Positions 1-14,943 are shown, counted from the stretch's first letter. The stretch: DNA of 61,423 bases from Actinomycetes bacterium (GCA_035506535.1 DATJPE010000076.1:1-61423); one strand, 5' to 3'. Notes: generated by a model from the letters alone, not told the origin. Numbers and translations: made by a program.

Positions 1-396
<396 letters not shown>

Positions 397-637
397 GGTC
401 TATAGGCGTCGGGCTGGGCCCGTCGCCACCATAGAGAGAAGAAACTGGCTTGAGCAGACGAGCTAGTTCGTTTCGTCTGTCAAACCAAAGGAATCCGCCA
501 CGGGAACGACCTCGGGTCGAACGACCCGTCGCCGGCCCCGCGGACGGGGTTGATTGGCATTGACTTTCGGCACGCTGTTGAGTTCTCAAGGAGCGGACGC
601 GCACCGACGACAGGCCTCTCGGCCGGTGTCGGGGCAA
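397..637 (-). other. rRNA operon leader with boxA-like antitermination signal and processing stems
   Basis: About 240 bases separate the predicted rRNA start from mature 16S. The leader contains TCCTTGAGAACTCAACAG (complement of 575-592), which resembles the actinobacterial rRNA leader element holding the boxA antitermination signal. It also has two inverted repeats: CGGGTCG/CGACCCG (513-519 and 522-528) and CAGACGA/TCGTCTG (455-461 and 473-479, 11-base loop). The second is a plausible part of the pre-16S processing stem, whose partner would lie outside the window. The boxA call rests on similarity to known leaders, and the processing role is inferred. Confidence 0.7.
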
Positions 638-644
638 CCGTTCT

Positions 645-673
645 AACTTAGCCGGGCCACTCGGGGGCGTCAA
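645..673 (-). promoter_or_regulatory. rRNA operon promoter (-35 TTGACG, 17-bp spacer, -10 TAAGTT)
   Basis: Reading leftward, TTGACG (complement of 668-673) is separated by exactly 17 bases from TAAGTT (complement of 645-650). This is one of the best matches to the housekeeping sigma consensus in the window and would start transcription near 637. It is correctly placed upstream of the boxA leader. The stretch from here to the end of tyrS (674-825) shows no further gene, no clear second promoter and no obvious terminator. Confidence 0.75.
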
Positions 674-825
674 ATTGCCCCGCGGGCAGGTCCTTCGACC
701 ACGTCCGGTGCACCCTGGTGGGGTACCGACAGAAGTGTACGCCCCTGCGGAGGAGGGCAGACACTGCGTTTCCTGCCGAGCATCTCCCGGGGCGCCCGCC
801 TGGTTTCCCCCGCCGCCGCAACGGC

Positions 826-2087
826 TCAGCCCTCGCGGATGGCCCCACCGACCGAGCGCTTCCCGCGGCGCAGGACCAGGTAGCGGCCGAACAGCCACGC
901 CTCGTCGGGGACGATGGCCTCGGCGTCGGTGACGCGCAGGTTGTTGACGTAGGCGCCGCCCTCCTCCACGGCGCGTCGGGCCGCGGACCGTGACCCGACC
1001 AGCCCGGCATCGGTGAGCAGGTCGACGACGCTGGGTGAGCCGGCGGCGGGCACCACGACGTGCGGGGCCTCACGCAGCGCCGCGTCCAGCGTTGCCGGCT
1101 CGAGGCCCTCGAGGTCCCCGTGTCCGAACAGGGCTCGAGACGCGGCTGCGGCCTGCGCCGCGGCGGAGGCCCCGTGCACCAACGTGGTGACCTCCTCGGC
1201 CAGGGCACGCTGGGCCTCCCTCGCCGCCGGGCGCTCCTTCGCGGCCTGCTCGAGCTCCTCGATCTGCTCGCGGTCGCGGAAGCTGAAGACCCGGAGCAGC
1301 GACCCGACGTTCGCGTCCTCCACCGTGACGAAGAACTGGTAGAACGCGTACGGCGTGGTCATGGCCGGGTCGAGCCAGATCGTCCCGCCCTCGGTCTTGC
1401 CGTACTTGGTGCCGTCGGCCTTGGTCATCAGCGGGGTCGCGAGGGCGTGGACCCGGGCGCCCGCCACGCGACGGATGAGCTCGCAGCCGGCCGTGATGTT
1501 GCCCCACTGGTCGCTGCCGCCGAGCTGGAGTGAGCATCCGTAGCGCCGGTGGAGCTGGAGGTAGTCGTTGCTCTGCAGCAGGACGTAGCTGAACTCGGTG
1601 TAGCTGATCCCGCTCGTGGCGAGGCGCACGGCGACGGCCTCCCGGTCGAGCATGCGGTTGACGCTGAAGTGCTTGCCGACGTCGCGCAGGAACTCGATGG
1701 TCCCCAAGGAGGCCGTCCAGTCCAGGTTGTCCACCATCTCGGCCGCGTTCTCCCCCGTGAACTCGAGGAAGGGCTCGATCTGGGCGCGCAGCCGCCCGAC
1801 CCAGCCGGCGACGACGTCGGGGTCGTTCATGCTGCGTTCCCCGGTGTCCTTGGGGTCCCCGATCAGGCCTGTGGCGCCCCCCACCAGCGCGAGCGGCCGG
1901 TGCCCGGCGAGCTGGAGCCGGCGTGCCGTGAGCACCTGGACCAGATGCCCGAAGTGCAGGCTCGGCGCCGTGGGGTCGAAGCCGACGTAGAAGGTCACCG
2001 GGCCTGCGTCGAGCGCGGTGCGCAGGGCCTGCTCGTCGGTGGACATCGCGAGCAGGCCGCGCCATCTGAGGTCGTCGAGGACGTGGG

Positions 2088-2091
<4 letters not shown>
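826..2091 (-). CDS. tyrS: tyrosine--tRNA ligase
   Basis: Class I aminoacyl-tRNA synthetase that charges tRNA-Tyr with tyrosine in the cytoplasm. The 421-residue protein has the HIGH-type motif HFGHL at 46-50, the TyrRS signature GGSDQWGNI at 191-199, the KMSKS-type loop KYGKTEGG at 229-236, and a C-terminal S4-like RNA-binding domain from about 355. The length is normal for bacterial TyrRS. It starts at GTG (2091), overlapping the mpg stop by four bases, so it is probably translated by coupling. It is the last protein gene of the arg-mpg-tyrS transcription unit and lies immediately before an rRNA operon. Confidence 0.97.
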
Positions 2092-5314
<3,223 letters not shown>

Positions 5315-5318
<4 letters not shown>

Positions 5319-5857
5319 TGGGTGCCTCTCCTGGTCGGTTGATGGGTGCGGTCCTTGGTCGCCGCCGGAGCGGGCTGCCCCGAGAGCAGGGCGAGGATGT
5401 CGGCGGCGACCCGCGCGCCCCCGGTGGTCTCGTCGGTGACGAGCAGGATCGTGTCGTCTCCGGCGACGGTGCCGATGACGCCGGGGAGCAGCGAGTGGTC
5501 GATCGCCGACGCGAGGAGCATCGCCCCGCCCGGCGGGGTGCGCAGGACCACGAGGTTGGCGCTGGCGTCGACGCTCACGAGCAGCTCCTCGAAGCGACGT
5601 CGCAGCCGCTCGGCTTCGACCGTGGGCCCGCCGGCGAGGCCGGGCTCCTCCGGCACGACGTACACGAGCCCGCCGTCGCCGTCGCGCACCTTGACCGCGC
5701 CCAGCTCGTCGAGGTCGCGCGACAGCGTCGCCTGGGTGACCGAGAAGCCGTCGACGGCGAGCGCCTCGGCGAGGTCGGCCTGTGAGCGAACCCGGTGTCG
5801 GCCGAGCACCTCGATGATGCGCTGATGGCGCGCGGCCTTGGTCCCTACGACGGTCAC
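5315..5857 (-). CDS. argR: arginine repressor
   Basis: Arginine-responsive transcriptional regulator that binds ARG boxes as a hexamer. The 180-residue protein has an N-terminal winged helix (about 9-75) with the recognition segment [15 protein letters not shown]. Its C-terminal arginine-binding/oligomerisation domain contains [15 protein letters not shown]. The start is GTG at 5857, overlapping the argD stop by four bases. The frame stays open far upstream, but that extension is only argD read in another frame. The obvious target is the tandem operator before argC, so the gene sits inside the operon it probably represses. Confidence 0.95.
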
Positions 5858-7089
5858 GACGGCACCGCGGCGTCGAGGATGCCCGGCAGCGCGTCGACGA
5901 AGCTGTCGGCCTCCGCCTCGGTGATGATGAGGGGAGGCGCGAGTCGTACGACGTCGGGCTGGACCGCGTTGACGAGGAACCCGGCGCGGCGCGCCGCCAC
6001 CTCGACCTCCGCCGCGCGAGCCTGGGTCAGCACGAGGCCGCGCCACAGCCCGCTGCCCCGCTGCCCGGCGAGGATCGGGTGGTCGAGGCCCTCGAACGCG
6101 CTCGCCCAGCGCTCCCCGACCGACTTCACGTGGGTGAGCAGGTCCTCGGCCTCGATCGTGTCGAGGACGGCCAGCGCCGCCGCGCAGGAGACGGGGTTGC
6201 CGCCGAAGGTCGACCCGTGGTCCCCGGGGCGGAACAGCCGCCCCGCCGCGCCGAGCCCGATGCAGGCACCGAGCGGCATCCCGCCGGCGAGCCCCTTCGC
6301 CAGGGTGATGACGTCCGGCCGGACGCCTTGGGCCAGGCAGCTGAACCACTCGCCGGTACGTCCGATACCGCTCTGTACCTCGTCGACGACCAGCAGGGCG
6401 CCCACCCGGTCGCAGGCGCGTCGGGCCGCCGCCAGGTAGCCCTCCGGCGCCGGCAGCACGCCACCCTCGCCGAGCGTGGTCTCCAGGAACACCGCGGCCA
6501 CCGTCTCGTCGACTGCGGCGTCCAGCGCCGACACCTCGCCGTAGGGGACGAAGGTGACCGGTCCCGGCAGCGGCTCGAACGGCTCCCGCTTGGCGGCCGT
6601 GCCGGTGATCGACAGCGAGCCGAGGGTGCGCCCGTGGAAGGCGCCCTCCGCGGCGACGACGCGCGTCCGCTCGGGGCCTCGCGTCCGGCCGTGCCGGCGC
6701 GCGAGCTTGAGGGCCGCCTCGTTGGCCTCCGTCCCGTCCTGGCAGAAGAAGACCCGTGCGTCGACCCCGACCAGCCCGACGAGCCGCTCCGCCAGCCGGA
6801 TGCCCGGTTCGTGCGCGAGGAGGTTGCTCGTGTGGGCCAGGGTCGCCACCTGGCCGGACACGGCGGCGACGACGGCCGGATGGGCATGCCCGAGGCTCGA
6901 GACGGCGATGCCGGCGTAGAGGTCGAGGTACTCCCGACCGTCGACGTCCCACACGCGGGCGCCCTGGCCACGCGCGAGCGCGACGGGCGGGACGCCGTAG
7001 TTGGGCATCATCACCGCCGCCCAGCGCTGCGCCAGCTCCTCGGTACGCGCGCTGCTCATGGCAGCACCATCTCCCTGGGTGCTGCTCAT
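5854..7089 (-). CDS. argD: acetylornithine aminotransferase
   Basis: PLP-dependent class III aminotransferase making N-acetylornithine from N-acetylglutamate semialdehyde. The 411-residue protein (from 7089) has the PLP-lysine motif [13 protein letters not shown] and [13 protein letters not shown] just before it. Two ATG starts are possible. ATG at 7089 overlaps the argB stop as ATGA, like nearly every other junction in this operon. ATG at 7059 gives 401 residues and has AGGGAG 11 bases upstream. The choice is blurred by a short duplication that copies the end of argB and the first codons of argD (7051-7100). I prefer 7089 on coupling grounds, with moderate certainty about the start only. Confidence 0.93.
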   Translation of the reverse strand: MSSTQGDGAAMSSARTEELAQRWAAVMMPNYGVPPVALARGQGARVWDVDGREYLDLYAGIAVSSLGHAHPAVVAAVSGQVATLAHTSNLLAHEPGIRLAERLVGLVGVDARVFFCQDGTEANEAALKLARRHGRTRGPERTRVVAAEGAFHGRTLGSLSITGTAAKREPFEPLPGPVTFVPYGEVSALDAAVDETVAAVFLETTLGEGGVLPAPEGYLAAARRACDRVGALLVVDEVQSGIGRTGEWFSCLAQGVRPDVITLAKGLAGGMPLGACIGLGAAGRLFRPGDHGSTFGGNPVSCAAALAVLDTIEAEDLLTHVKSVGERWASAFEGLDHPILAGQRGSGLWRGLVLTQARAAEVEVAARRAGFLVNAVQPDVVRLAPPLIITEAEADSFVDALPGILDAAVPS

Positions 7090-7100
7090 GGCAGCACCAT
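7051..7100 (-). repeat. 20-bp direct repeat spanning the argB stop and argD start (30-bp period)
   Basis: The 20 bases at 7081-7100 are repeated exactly at 7051-7070, with a 10-base unique segment between the copies. On the coding strand each copy reads ATGGTGCTGCC followed by ATGAGCAGC, which is the last codons of argB plus the first codons of argD. The outcome is that argD has two nearly identical potential starts ten codons apart. Confidence 0.9.
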
Positions 7101-7979
7101 CGTTCCGACGCCCTCGGTGGTGAACACCTCGAGGAGCAGCGCGTGCGGCATCCGCCCGTCGAGGACGTGCGCCCGCGGCACGCCACCGCGGACCGCGCGC
7201 AGGCAGGCCTCCATCTTGGGGACCATGCCGGCCGACAGCGTCGGCAGCATCGCCTCGAGCTCGTCGGCGGACAGCTGCGGGATCAGCTCGTCGCTCGCCG
7301 GCCACTCGGCGAACAGCCCTTCGACATCGGTCAGCACCACGAGCTTCTCCGCCCCGAGCGCCACCGCCAGGGCAGCCGCGGCGGTGTCGGCGTTGACGTT
7401 GTAGACCTCGCCGTCGGCGCCCCTGGCGACGCTGCTCACCACCGGGATGAGACCGTCGTCGAGCAGGCCGAGCACGAAGTCCGGCTGGACCGAGACGACG
7501 TCGCCGACCAGGCCCACGTCGACCGGCAGACCGTCGACCACGGCGTCGCGCCGTTCGGCGGTGAACAGGTGCGCGTCCTCACCGGACAGCCCGACCGCAT
7601 AGGGGCCGTGCAGGTTGACCTGGGTCACGATCTCGCGCTGCACCTGGCCGGTGAGGACCATGCGGACCACGTCCATCGCCTCGGGCGTGGTCACCCGCAG
7701 GCCGCCCTGGAACTCGCTCGGGACGTCGAGGCGCGCCAGCATCGAGGTGATCTGCGGCCCGCCGCCGTGGACGACGACCACGCGGATGCCGGCCAGGCGC
7801 AGGAACACGACGTCCTCGGCGAAGGCCCGCCGCAGGACGTCCTCGGTCATCGCGTGGCCGCCGTACTTCACGACGACCGTGCGGCCGTGGAAGCGCTCGA
7901 GCCAGGGCAGGGCCTCGGTGAGGACGAACGTCTTGGCCAGCGCACGGGCATGCCGCGTGGTGGCGGAGGTCGCGCTCAT
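7086..7979 (-). CDS. argB: acetylglutamate kinase
   Basis: Phosphorylates N-acetylglutamate, normally the arginine-controlled step of the cyclic pathway. The 297-residue protein belongs to the amino-acid kinase family. It has [10 protein letters not shown] around 36-44 and the glycine loop HGGGPQ at 71-76, with a C-terminal nucleotide-binding region containing LTDVEGL. The N-terminal extension of about 30 residues is of the type linked to hexameric, arginine-inhibited enzymes, so feedback inhibition is likely but inferred. ATG at 7979 overlaps the argJ stop as ATGA. Confidence 0.96.
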   Translation of the reverse strand: MSATSATTRHARALAKTFVLTEALPWLERFHGRTVVVKYGGHAMTEDVLRRAFAEDVVFLRLAGIRVVVVHGGGPQITSMLARLDVPSEFQGGLRVTTPEAMDVVRMVLTGQVQREIVTQVNLHGPYAVGLSGEDAHLFTAERRDAVVDGLPVDVGLVGDVVSVQPDFVLGLLDDGLIPVVSSVARGADGEVYNVNADTAAAALAVALGAEKLVVLTDVEGLFAEWPASDELIPQLSADELEAMLPTLSAGMVPKMEACLRAVRGGVPRAHVLDGRMPHALLLEVFTTEGVGTMVLP

Positions 7980-9121
7980 GTCGAGTACGCCGAGTTCTCG
8001 TGGACGTACGCGGCGGTGAGGTCGCTCGTCCAGACAGTCGCAGCGGACGAGCCGGCACCGAGGGAGATCCCCACGACGACGTCTCGCCCGGAGAGGTCGA
8101 CCAGGGCACGGTCGTCCCCGGCCGCTCCCCCGCGCGCGACCGTGACGCCGTTGATCGTGACGTCGACGCGGGCCGGGTCGAAGACCGCGTCGGTGGTGCC
8201 CACCGCGGAGAGCACCCGACCCCAGTTGGGGTCCTGGCCATGGATCGCGCACTTGAACAGGTTGCTGCGGGCGACCGTGCGGGCCACCAGGAGCGCCTCG
8301 GCCTCGTCGACGGCGCCGGTCACGTCGACGCGGATGTCCTTGGTGGCGCCCTCGGCGTCGGCGAGCAGCTGGCGCGCGAGATCGGCGCAGACGGCGCTCA
8401 CGGCGCCGGCCAGCTGGCCTGGCCCCGGCGGCACGCCCGAGGCACCGGACGCGAGCAGGAGCACGGTGTCGTTGGTCGACATGCACCCGTCGGAGTCCAG
8501 CCGGTCGAAGGTGACGCCGGTGGCCGACCGCAGCGCGGCGTCGACGGCGGCGGCGTCCGCGACCGCGTCGGTCGTGAGGACGACGAGCATCGTGGCCAGC
8601 TCCGGCGCCAGCATCCCGGCACCCTTCGCGAACCCGGCGACCCGCCACGTCCCGGTGTCGTGGACCGCCTGCTTGGGCACGGTGTCGGTGGTGAGGACGG
8701 CGCGAGCCGCGTCGTCGCCCCCATCCGGGCGCAGCTGCCCCGCCGCGGCCGTCACCCCGTCGAGCAGGCGCGGCAGCGGCAGGCGTACCCCGATGAGCCC
8801 GGTCGAGCAGACGGCGACCTCACCCGCCCCGCAGCCCAGCAGCCGTGCCACGTGCTCCGCGGTGGCGTGGGTGTCCTGGAAGCCCTCCGGGCCGGTGCAC
8901 GCGTTCGCGCCGCCGGCGTTGAGGACGACCGCACGCAGCTGCCCGTCGGTGAGGACCTGGCGCGACCACAGCACGGGGGCGGCCGCGAACCGGTTGCGGG
9001 TGAACACGCCGGCCGCGGCCTCGCCGGGACCGTCGTTGACGACCAGGGCGACGTCGGGTCCGGAACCGCTGCGGATCCCCGCGGCGACACCGGCGGCGCG
9101 GAACCCGGGGGCGATCGTCAC
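7976..9121 (-). CDS. argJ: bifunctional ornithine acetyltransferase / N-acetylglutamate synthase
   Basis: Transfers the acetyl group from N-acetylornithine to glutamate, closing the acetyl cycle. It may also make N-acetylglutamate from acetyl-CoA. The 381-residue precursor has the self-cleavage site within [15 protein letters not shown], cutting before Thr177, which becomes the nucleophile of the beta chain. Its presence next to argB and argC means the cyclic pathway is used, so no separate argE is expected. The start is GTG (9121), overlapping the argC stop by four bases. Confidence 0.96.
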   Translation of the reverse strand: MTIAPGFRAAGVAAGIRSGSGPDVALVVNDGPGEAAAGVFTRNRFAAAPVLWSRQVLTDGQLRAVVLNAGGANACTGPEGFQDTHATAEHVARLLGCGAGEVAVCSTGLIGVRLPLPRLLDGVTAAAGQLRPDGGDDAARAVLTTDTVPKQAVHDTGTWRVAGFAKGAGMLAPELATMLVVLTTDAVADAAAVDAALRSATGVTFDRLDSDGCMSTNDTVLLLASGASGVPPGPGQLAGAVSAVCADLARQLLADAEGATKDIRVDVTGAVDEAEALLVARTVARSNLFKCAIHGQDPNWGRVLSAVGTTDAVFDPARVDVTINGVTVARGGAAGDDRALVDLSGRDVVVGISLGAGSSAATVWTSDLTAAYVHENSAYST

Positions 9122-10131
9122 GGCGCCACCCCCGCCCGGGACAGGCCTGCCGTCTCCGGCAGGCCCAGCATGAGGTTGGCACACTGCACCGCCTGGCCCG
9201 CCGCGCCCTTGCCGAGGTTGTCGATGGCGCTGCTCACGAGGATGCGGCCGCTGTCCAGGTCGATGCTCGCCTGCAGCAGCGCGAGGTTGGACCCGTACGT
9301 GCTCGACGTCCGTGGCAGCTGCCCCTCGGGCAGCACGTGGACGAACGGCTCGCCGGCGTAGGCCTCGAGCAGGCAGTCGCGTACGTCGGCGGCGGCGAGC
9401 CGGCCCAGCGGGCGGACCGCCACCGTCGCCAGGATCCCCCGCGGCATCGGCGCGAGCAGCGGGGTGAACGACAGCGAGTGCGCACCCGACGCCTGCTTGA
9501 TCTCGGGCACGTGCTGGTGGGCTCCGACCTTGTACGTCGAGACCTCGCCCATCACCTCGCTCGCGAGCAGGTGCGGCTGCGGCGAGCGGCCCGCCCCGGT
9601 CGTGCCGCTCGCGGCGACGACCACGACGTCGTCCGGGTCGCCGAGCCCGCCCGCGAGCACCGGGGCCAGGGCGAGGATGGTCGCCACCGCGTAGCAACCG
9701 GTGTTCGCGACCCGGCTCGACGCGGCGACCCGCTCCCGCTGCCCAGGCAGCTCCGGCAGGCCGTACGTCCACTGGCCGGCGTGCGGCCCCTTGTAGTAGC
9801 GAGCCCACGCCTGCGGGTCGGCGAGGCGGAAGTCGGCGCCGAGGTCGACGACCCTCGTGCCGTCGGGCAGCGCCCCGGCCAGCGCGGCGGACTCCCCGTG
9901 CGGGAGCGCGAGGAACACCAGGTCCGCCTCCCCCAGGCGCGCCGGGTCGGTGGGCTCGAAGGTCCGGTCGGTGAGCGCGGCCAGGTGCGGGTGGACGGAG
10001 GTCACCGCGGCCCCGGCGTTGCTGGCGGCGCTGACCGGGCCGAGCTCGAGCTGCGGGTGCTCCAGCACCAGCCGCAGCAGCTCGCCGCCGGCGTACCCCG
10101 ACGCCCCGGCGACCGCGACCGTCACGCCCAT
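9118..10131 (-). CDS. argC: N-acetyl-gamma-glutamyl-phosphate reductase
   Basis: NADPH-dependent reductase making N-acetylglutamate semialdehyde. The 337-residue protein starts at the Rossmann motif AVAGASGYAGGE (6-17) and has the catalytic Cys146 in ANTGCYAVA. The start at 10131 fits the family exactly, although the frame is open for another 100 codons. No Shine-Dalgarno sequence lies in front of it. A TATATT hexamer ends seven bases upstream, suggesting a leaderless mRNA whose promoter is covered by the ARG operator. It is the first gene of the arginine operon. Confidence 0.96.
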   Translation of the reverse strand: MGVTVAVAGASGYAGGELLRLVLEHPQLELGPVSAASNAGAAVTSVHPHLAALTDRTFEPTDPARLGEADLVFLALPHGESAALAGALPDGTRVVDLGADFRLADPQAWARYYKGPHAGQWTYGLPELPGQRERVAASSRVANTGCYAVATILALAPVLAGGLGDPDDVVVVAASGTTGAGRSPQPHLLASEVMGEVSTYKVGAHQHVPEIKQASGAHSLSFTPLLAPMPRGILATVAVRPLGRLAAADVRDCLLEAYAGEPFVHVLPEGQLPRTSSTYGSNLALLQASIDLDSGRILVSSAIDNLGKGAAGQAVQCANLMLGLPETAGLSRAGVAP

Positions 10132-10136
10132 GACCG

Positions 10137-10166
10137 TGAATATACATGCTCCTGCATACTCATGCG
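10137..10166 (-). promoter_or_regulatory. tandem ARG-box operator overlapping the argC promoter
   Basis: An AT-rich island in otherwise GC-rich DNA. On the coding strand it contains GCATGAGTATGC, four bases (AGGA), then GCATGTATATTC: two similar dyads of the GCAT-N4-ATKC type with 16-base spacing. This resembles the paired ARG boxes bound by an ArgR hexamer before argC in other actinobacteria. The second box contains TATATT (complement of 10139-10144), which ends seven bases before the argC ATG, so ArgR would sit on the -10 element. No convincing -35 is seen. The remainder of the gap (10167-10384) shows nothing recognisable. Confidence 0.75.
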
Positions 10167-10384
10167 CCGGCCACCCCGCGGGCGTGGGATCGCGGTCGGC
10201 GTTCGAAGCGGCGTCAGCCACGGTCCGAGGGGTCCTCAGGTGTGACGGGTCCGCGCCATCTCGCGACGGATGTCGGCGTCGGTCTCCTCGCGGCCCGTGA
10301 CACCCCGCGGCACGGACGCCGGCGACACCGCTACCGTCCAGGATCCGGTCCGGCCGGCCGGATTCCCAGGGCCCAAGGGCCCGC

Positions 10385-12912
10385 TCAGGCGCGCTGGACC
10401 GCGCCGACCGACCGAGCGGCCGATGCGACGGCGGCATCGCGCGCGGCGTTGGTCTCCTCGACCGTCAGCGTGCGGTCGGGCGCGCGGAAGCGCAGCGCGT
10501 ACGCCAGCGACTTGCGCCCCGCACCGATGCGGTCGGCGTCGCGGTAGACGTCGAAGAGGCGGATCGACTCGAGCAGCTCCCCGGCCCCGGAGCGCAGCGC
10601 GTCCTCGACCGCGGCCGCCGGCACGGCCTCGTCGACGACGACCGCGACGTCCTCCTTGGCCAAGGGGTAGGTCAGCACCGGCCGGGCCTCGACCAGCCCC
10701 GGGGCCAGGTCGCCCAACGCGTCGAGGTCGAGCTCGAAGGCGGCCATCCGCGGCGGGAGGTCGAGTGCCTCGAGCACCCGGGGGTGCAGCTCCCCCGCGT
10801 ACCCGATCACCCGTCCGCCGTGAGTGCCGGGGACCGTCGCGACGACCCGTGCGCAGCGGCCGGGGTGCCAGGGGGCGTACGGCTCGAGCACCGCCGGTGT
10901 CGCGACCTCGACCCGCAGGGCGCGGGCGACGGTGCGCACGCCCTCGATGGCGTCGGCCCACGTGGCGGCCCGTCCCCCGCCCCACCAGCCGGGGCGCTCG
11001 ACGTCGCCGGTGAGCACGCCGGCGAGGTGCTGCGGCTGGGCGGGCAGGGCGCTCTCCAGGGCGTGGATCTCCTCCAGCAGCGGGCGCCTGGTGACCGGCG
11101 GGCGCGGCGCCTGGACGTCCGGCCAGGACGCGTCGGGCAGGAAGACCGGCGCGAGCTCCCACAGGGCCAGGTCGACCAGCCCGCGTCCGAGGTTGCGCCG
11201 GGCCGCGGCCAGCAGGCCGGGGAGCAGGGTCGTGCGCAGGTACGGCTCCTCGTCGGAGAGGGGGTTGGCCAGGCGCACCATCCGCCGCCGCGGGTCATCG
11301 GGTGCCAGGCCGAAGGCGTCGAGCACCGCCTCACCGACGAAGGGGTAGGTGCGGACCTCCACCCATCCGGAGTGGGCCAGCGCCCGCGCGAGCGACGACG
11401 CACGACGGCGGGCCGCGTCGGCGAGCCCGGAGCGTGGGGCCACGAGCGGGAGCCGGGAGGGGACCCGCTCGTAGCCCTCGAGTCGGATGACCTCCTCCGC
11501 GAGGTCGTTGGGGTCGCGCAGGTCCGGGCGCCACGAGGGCGGAGTCACCCTGATCCTTCCCTGGTCGGGCCCCTCGACGACGCAGCCGACGTCGCGCAGA
11601 CGCGCGACGACGACGTCGTCGGGGTAGGTCGTCCCGGCGACCCGGGACGGGTGCGAGACGGGGATCTCGACCGGGGCGACCGGCTCGCGCTGGTCCGCCT
11701 CGGACGGCGCCCCTGCCTCGACGGCGCCGCCGTAGCGGGCCAGCAGCTCCACGGCGCGCGCGCCCGCCACGGGGCCGAGCTCGTGGTCGACCCCCCGCTC
11801 GAAACGGCGGGAGGCCTCGGTGGACAGCTTGTGGCGACGGGCCTGGCGGGCGATCGCCACGGCATCGAAGTGGGCGGCCTCGAGGACGATCCGCCGGCTC
11901 GACGGGCCGATCTCGGTCGACGCGCCGCCCATGACGCCGGCGAGGGCGACCGGCCCGGAGTCGTCGGCGATGACCAGGTCCTCGGGGGCCAGCGGTCGCC
12001 GCTCCCCGTCGAGGGTCTCCAGCACCTCCCCGGCCCGAGCACGTCGGACGCTGATCGCGCCCCGGAGCCGGTCGGCGTCGAAGGCATGCAACGGCTGTCC
12101 GGTCTCAAGCATCACGTAGTTCGTGACGTCGACGGCCAGCGAGATGGAGCGCATGCCGGCCATGGCGACGCGCGTCCGCAGCCGCAGCGGGTTCCTGGCC
12201 GCCGGGTCGAGGCGGTCGATCCCGCGGAGCACGATCCGGTCGGCGCCGTCCTCGATCGACACGGCGGGCGCCCCTGGCGCCGTCGCGGCCGGCGGGGCCT
12301 CCGTCGGGAGGTCGTGGAACGCGACGCCGTACGCCGTCGCCGCCTCCCTCGCGATCCCCCGGATCGACAGGCAGTAGCCCCGGTCGGGCGTCACAGCGAT
12401 GTCGAGGACGGCGTCCGGCAGCCCGAGCGCGGCGGCCACGTCGGCTCCGACCGGCAGGTCGGCGACGTCCGCTGGGTCCAGCACGAGGATGCCGGTGTGG
12501 TCGTCGCCCAGCCCCAGCTCCTTGGCCGAGCAGATCATCCCGTCGGAGACGTGGCCGTACGTCCGCCGGGCGCTGATGGCAAACCCGCCGGGCAGCACGC
12601 ATCCCGGCAGGGCCACCACGACCAGCGCCCCGGTCTCGAAGTTGCGGGCCCCGCAGACGATCCCCCTCCCCGCGTCACCGGCGTGGTTGTGCACGCCCAC
12701 GTCGACCGTGCACCAGCGGATCGTCCGGCCGTTGCGCTGCGGCTCCTCGACGAAGTCCAGCACCCGCCCGAGCACCAGCGGGCCGTCGACGACGAGCTCC
12801 TCCACCGTCTCGACCTCGAGGCCGGCGCGCACGAGCGCGTCGGCGACCTCGCGTGCGCCGGCGGAGGCGGGCAGGTCCGCGAACTCGCGCACCCACGAGA
12901 GCGGCGCGCGCA

Positions 12913-12913
<1 letters not shown>
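10385..12913 (-). CDS. pheT: phenylalanine--tRNA ligase beta subunit
   Basis: Large subunit of the alpha2-beta2 enzyme that charges tRNA-Phe. The 842-residue protein has the N-terminal OB-fold tRNA-binding domain (about 40-155), the B3/B4 editing domain (about 215-380), the B5 domain (about 400-475) and the C-terminal ferredoxin-fold anticodon-binding domain (about 745-838). Length is normal for the family. The start MRAPLSWVREF is typical and overlaps the pheS stop as ATGA, giving the usual coupled pheS-pheT pair. It is the last gene of the infC-to-pheT unit. Confidence 0.97.
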
Positions 12914-14022
<1,109 letters not shown>

Positions 14023-14038
14023 CGGCGGCTCTCCTCGA

Positions 14039-14089
14039 CGTGACATGCGGACTGACGTGACGTGCGGACTGACATGACCTGCGGGGCCT
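14039..14089 (-). repeat. 17-bp tandem repeat in the pheS leader
   Basis: Two near-identical 17-base units (CGTGACATGCGGACTGA at 14039-14055 and CGTGACGTGCGGACTGA at 14056-14072) are followed by a diverged third copy (14073-14089). They fill most of the gap between the methyltransferase stop (14110) and the pheS start (14022). I see no T-box features and no phenylalanine-rich leader peptide. Confidence 0.85.
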
Positions 14090-14109
14090 GGGCGGGTCTG
14101 GTCATCCTC

Positions 14110-14943
14110 TCAGCCCGGGGCGGGGAAGCGCCGCCGGCTTTCGCGGCGCTGGGCGCGGGCGCTGGCGTACAGGCAGATCGCGGCGGCACTGGCCAGGTTG
14201 AGCGACTCCGCGAGGCCGTACACGGGGACGCGCACGACGGCGTCGCACGCCGCGGCGACCTCCTCGTCCAGCCCCCACGCCTCGTTGCCGAAGACCCAGG
14301 CGGTCGGTACGTCGAGCCCGCCGGCGTCGGCCTCCTCGTCGAGGTCGCGAGCCCCCGACCCGTCCGCGGCGAGCACCCGCAAGCCGGCCGCGCGCAGCGC
14401 GGTGACGACGTCAGGAACCGCGACGTCGAGGACGACCGGCAGGTGGAACAGCGAGCCGGCGGAGGCGCGTACCGCCTTGGGGTTGTACACGTCCACCGAT
14501 GCCGTGCTGATCAGCACCCCGTCGGCGCCGGCGGCGTCGGCGCAGCGGATGACCGTGCCGGCGTTGCCGGGGTCGCGGACGTGCGCCATGAGCGCGAGCA
14601 GTCGAGGCCCGCCGCCAAGGACCTCCGCCAGCGCGACGTCGACGTCGTCGCAGACCGCGAGCACCCCCTGCGGGGTGACCGTCCCGGCCAGCTCGGCCAT
14701 GAGCGGGTCGTCGACGGTGTGGACGGCCACGGCCGTCGCGCGGGCCGCCTCGACGAGATCCGCGTGCCGTCGCCGGCCCTCCGCCGAGACGAACAGTGCT
14801 CGGGCGCGCACGGGCGGCGCCAGGGCCTCGCGCACCGCCTGGGGGCCCTCGGCGAGGAACTGCCCTGCCTCGGCCCGACCCTTGCCCCGCAACAGACGAC
14901 GCGCCGCCCTCACCGCTCGGGCGGGGGGCGGCGCGTCGGGCAC
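14110..14943 (-). CDS. TrmH/SpoU-family RNA 2'-O-methyltransferase
   Basis: Predicted S-adenosylmethionine-dependent methyltransferase acting on rRNA or tRNA. The 277-residue protein has an N-terminal substrate-binding domain (about 1-110) and a SPOUT knot domain with the three family motifs: DPGNAGTVIRCADAAG (124-139), VFGNEAWGLDEE (about 225-236) and SLNLASAAAICLY (about 254-266). The target nucleotide cannot be deduced. Relatives in the same place, between rplT and pheS, are usually annotated simply as 23S rRNA methyltransferases. It starts seven bases after the rplT stop. Confidence 0.9.
   Translation of the reverse strand: MPDAPPPARAVRAARRLLRGKGRAEAGQFLAEGPQAVREALAPPVRARALFVSAEGRRRHADLVEAARATAVAVHTVDDPLMAELAGTVTPQGVLAVCDDVDVALAEVLGGGPRLLALMAHVRDPGNAGTVIRCADAAGADGVLISTASVDVYNPKAVRASAGSLFHLPVVLDVAVPDVVTALRAAGLRVLAADGSGARDLDEEADAGGLDVPTAWVFGNEAWGLDEEVAAACDAVVRVPVYGLAESLNLASAAAICLYASARAQRRESRRRFPAPG

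Noticed and set aside
397-825. Small genes in the rRNA leader region
   Set aside because: Open frames here are short, lack ribosome binding sites and overlap the rRNA promoter and boxA leader; their translations resemble nothing.
14023-14109. T-box or phenylalanine leader peptide before pheS
   Set aside because: There is no T-box sequence (AGGGUGGNACCGCG type) and no run of phenylalanine codons; the region is a simple tandem repeat.
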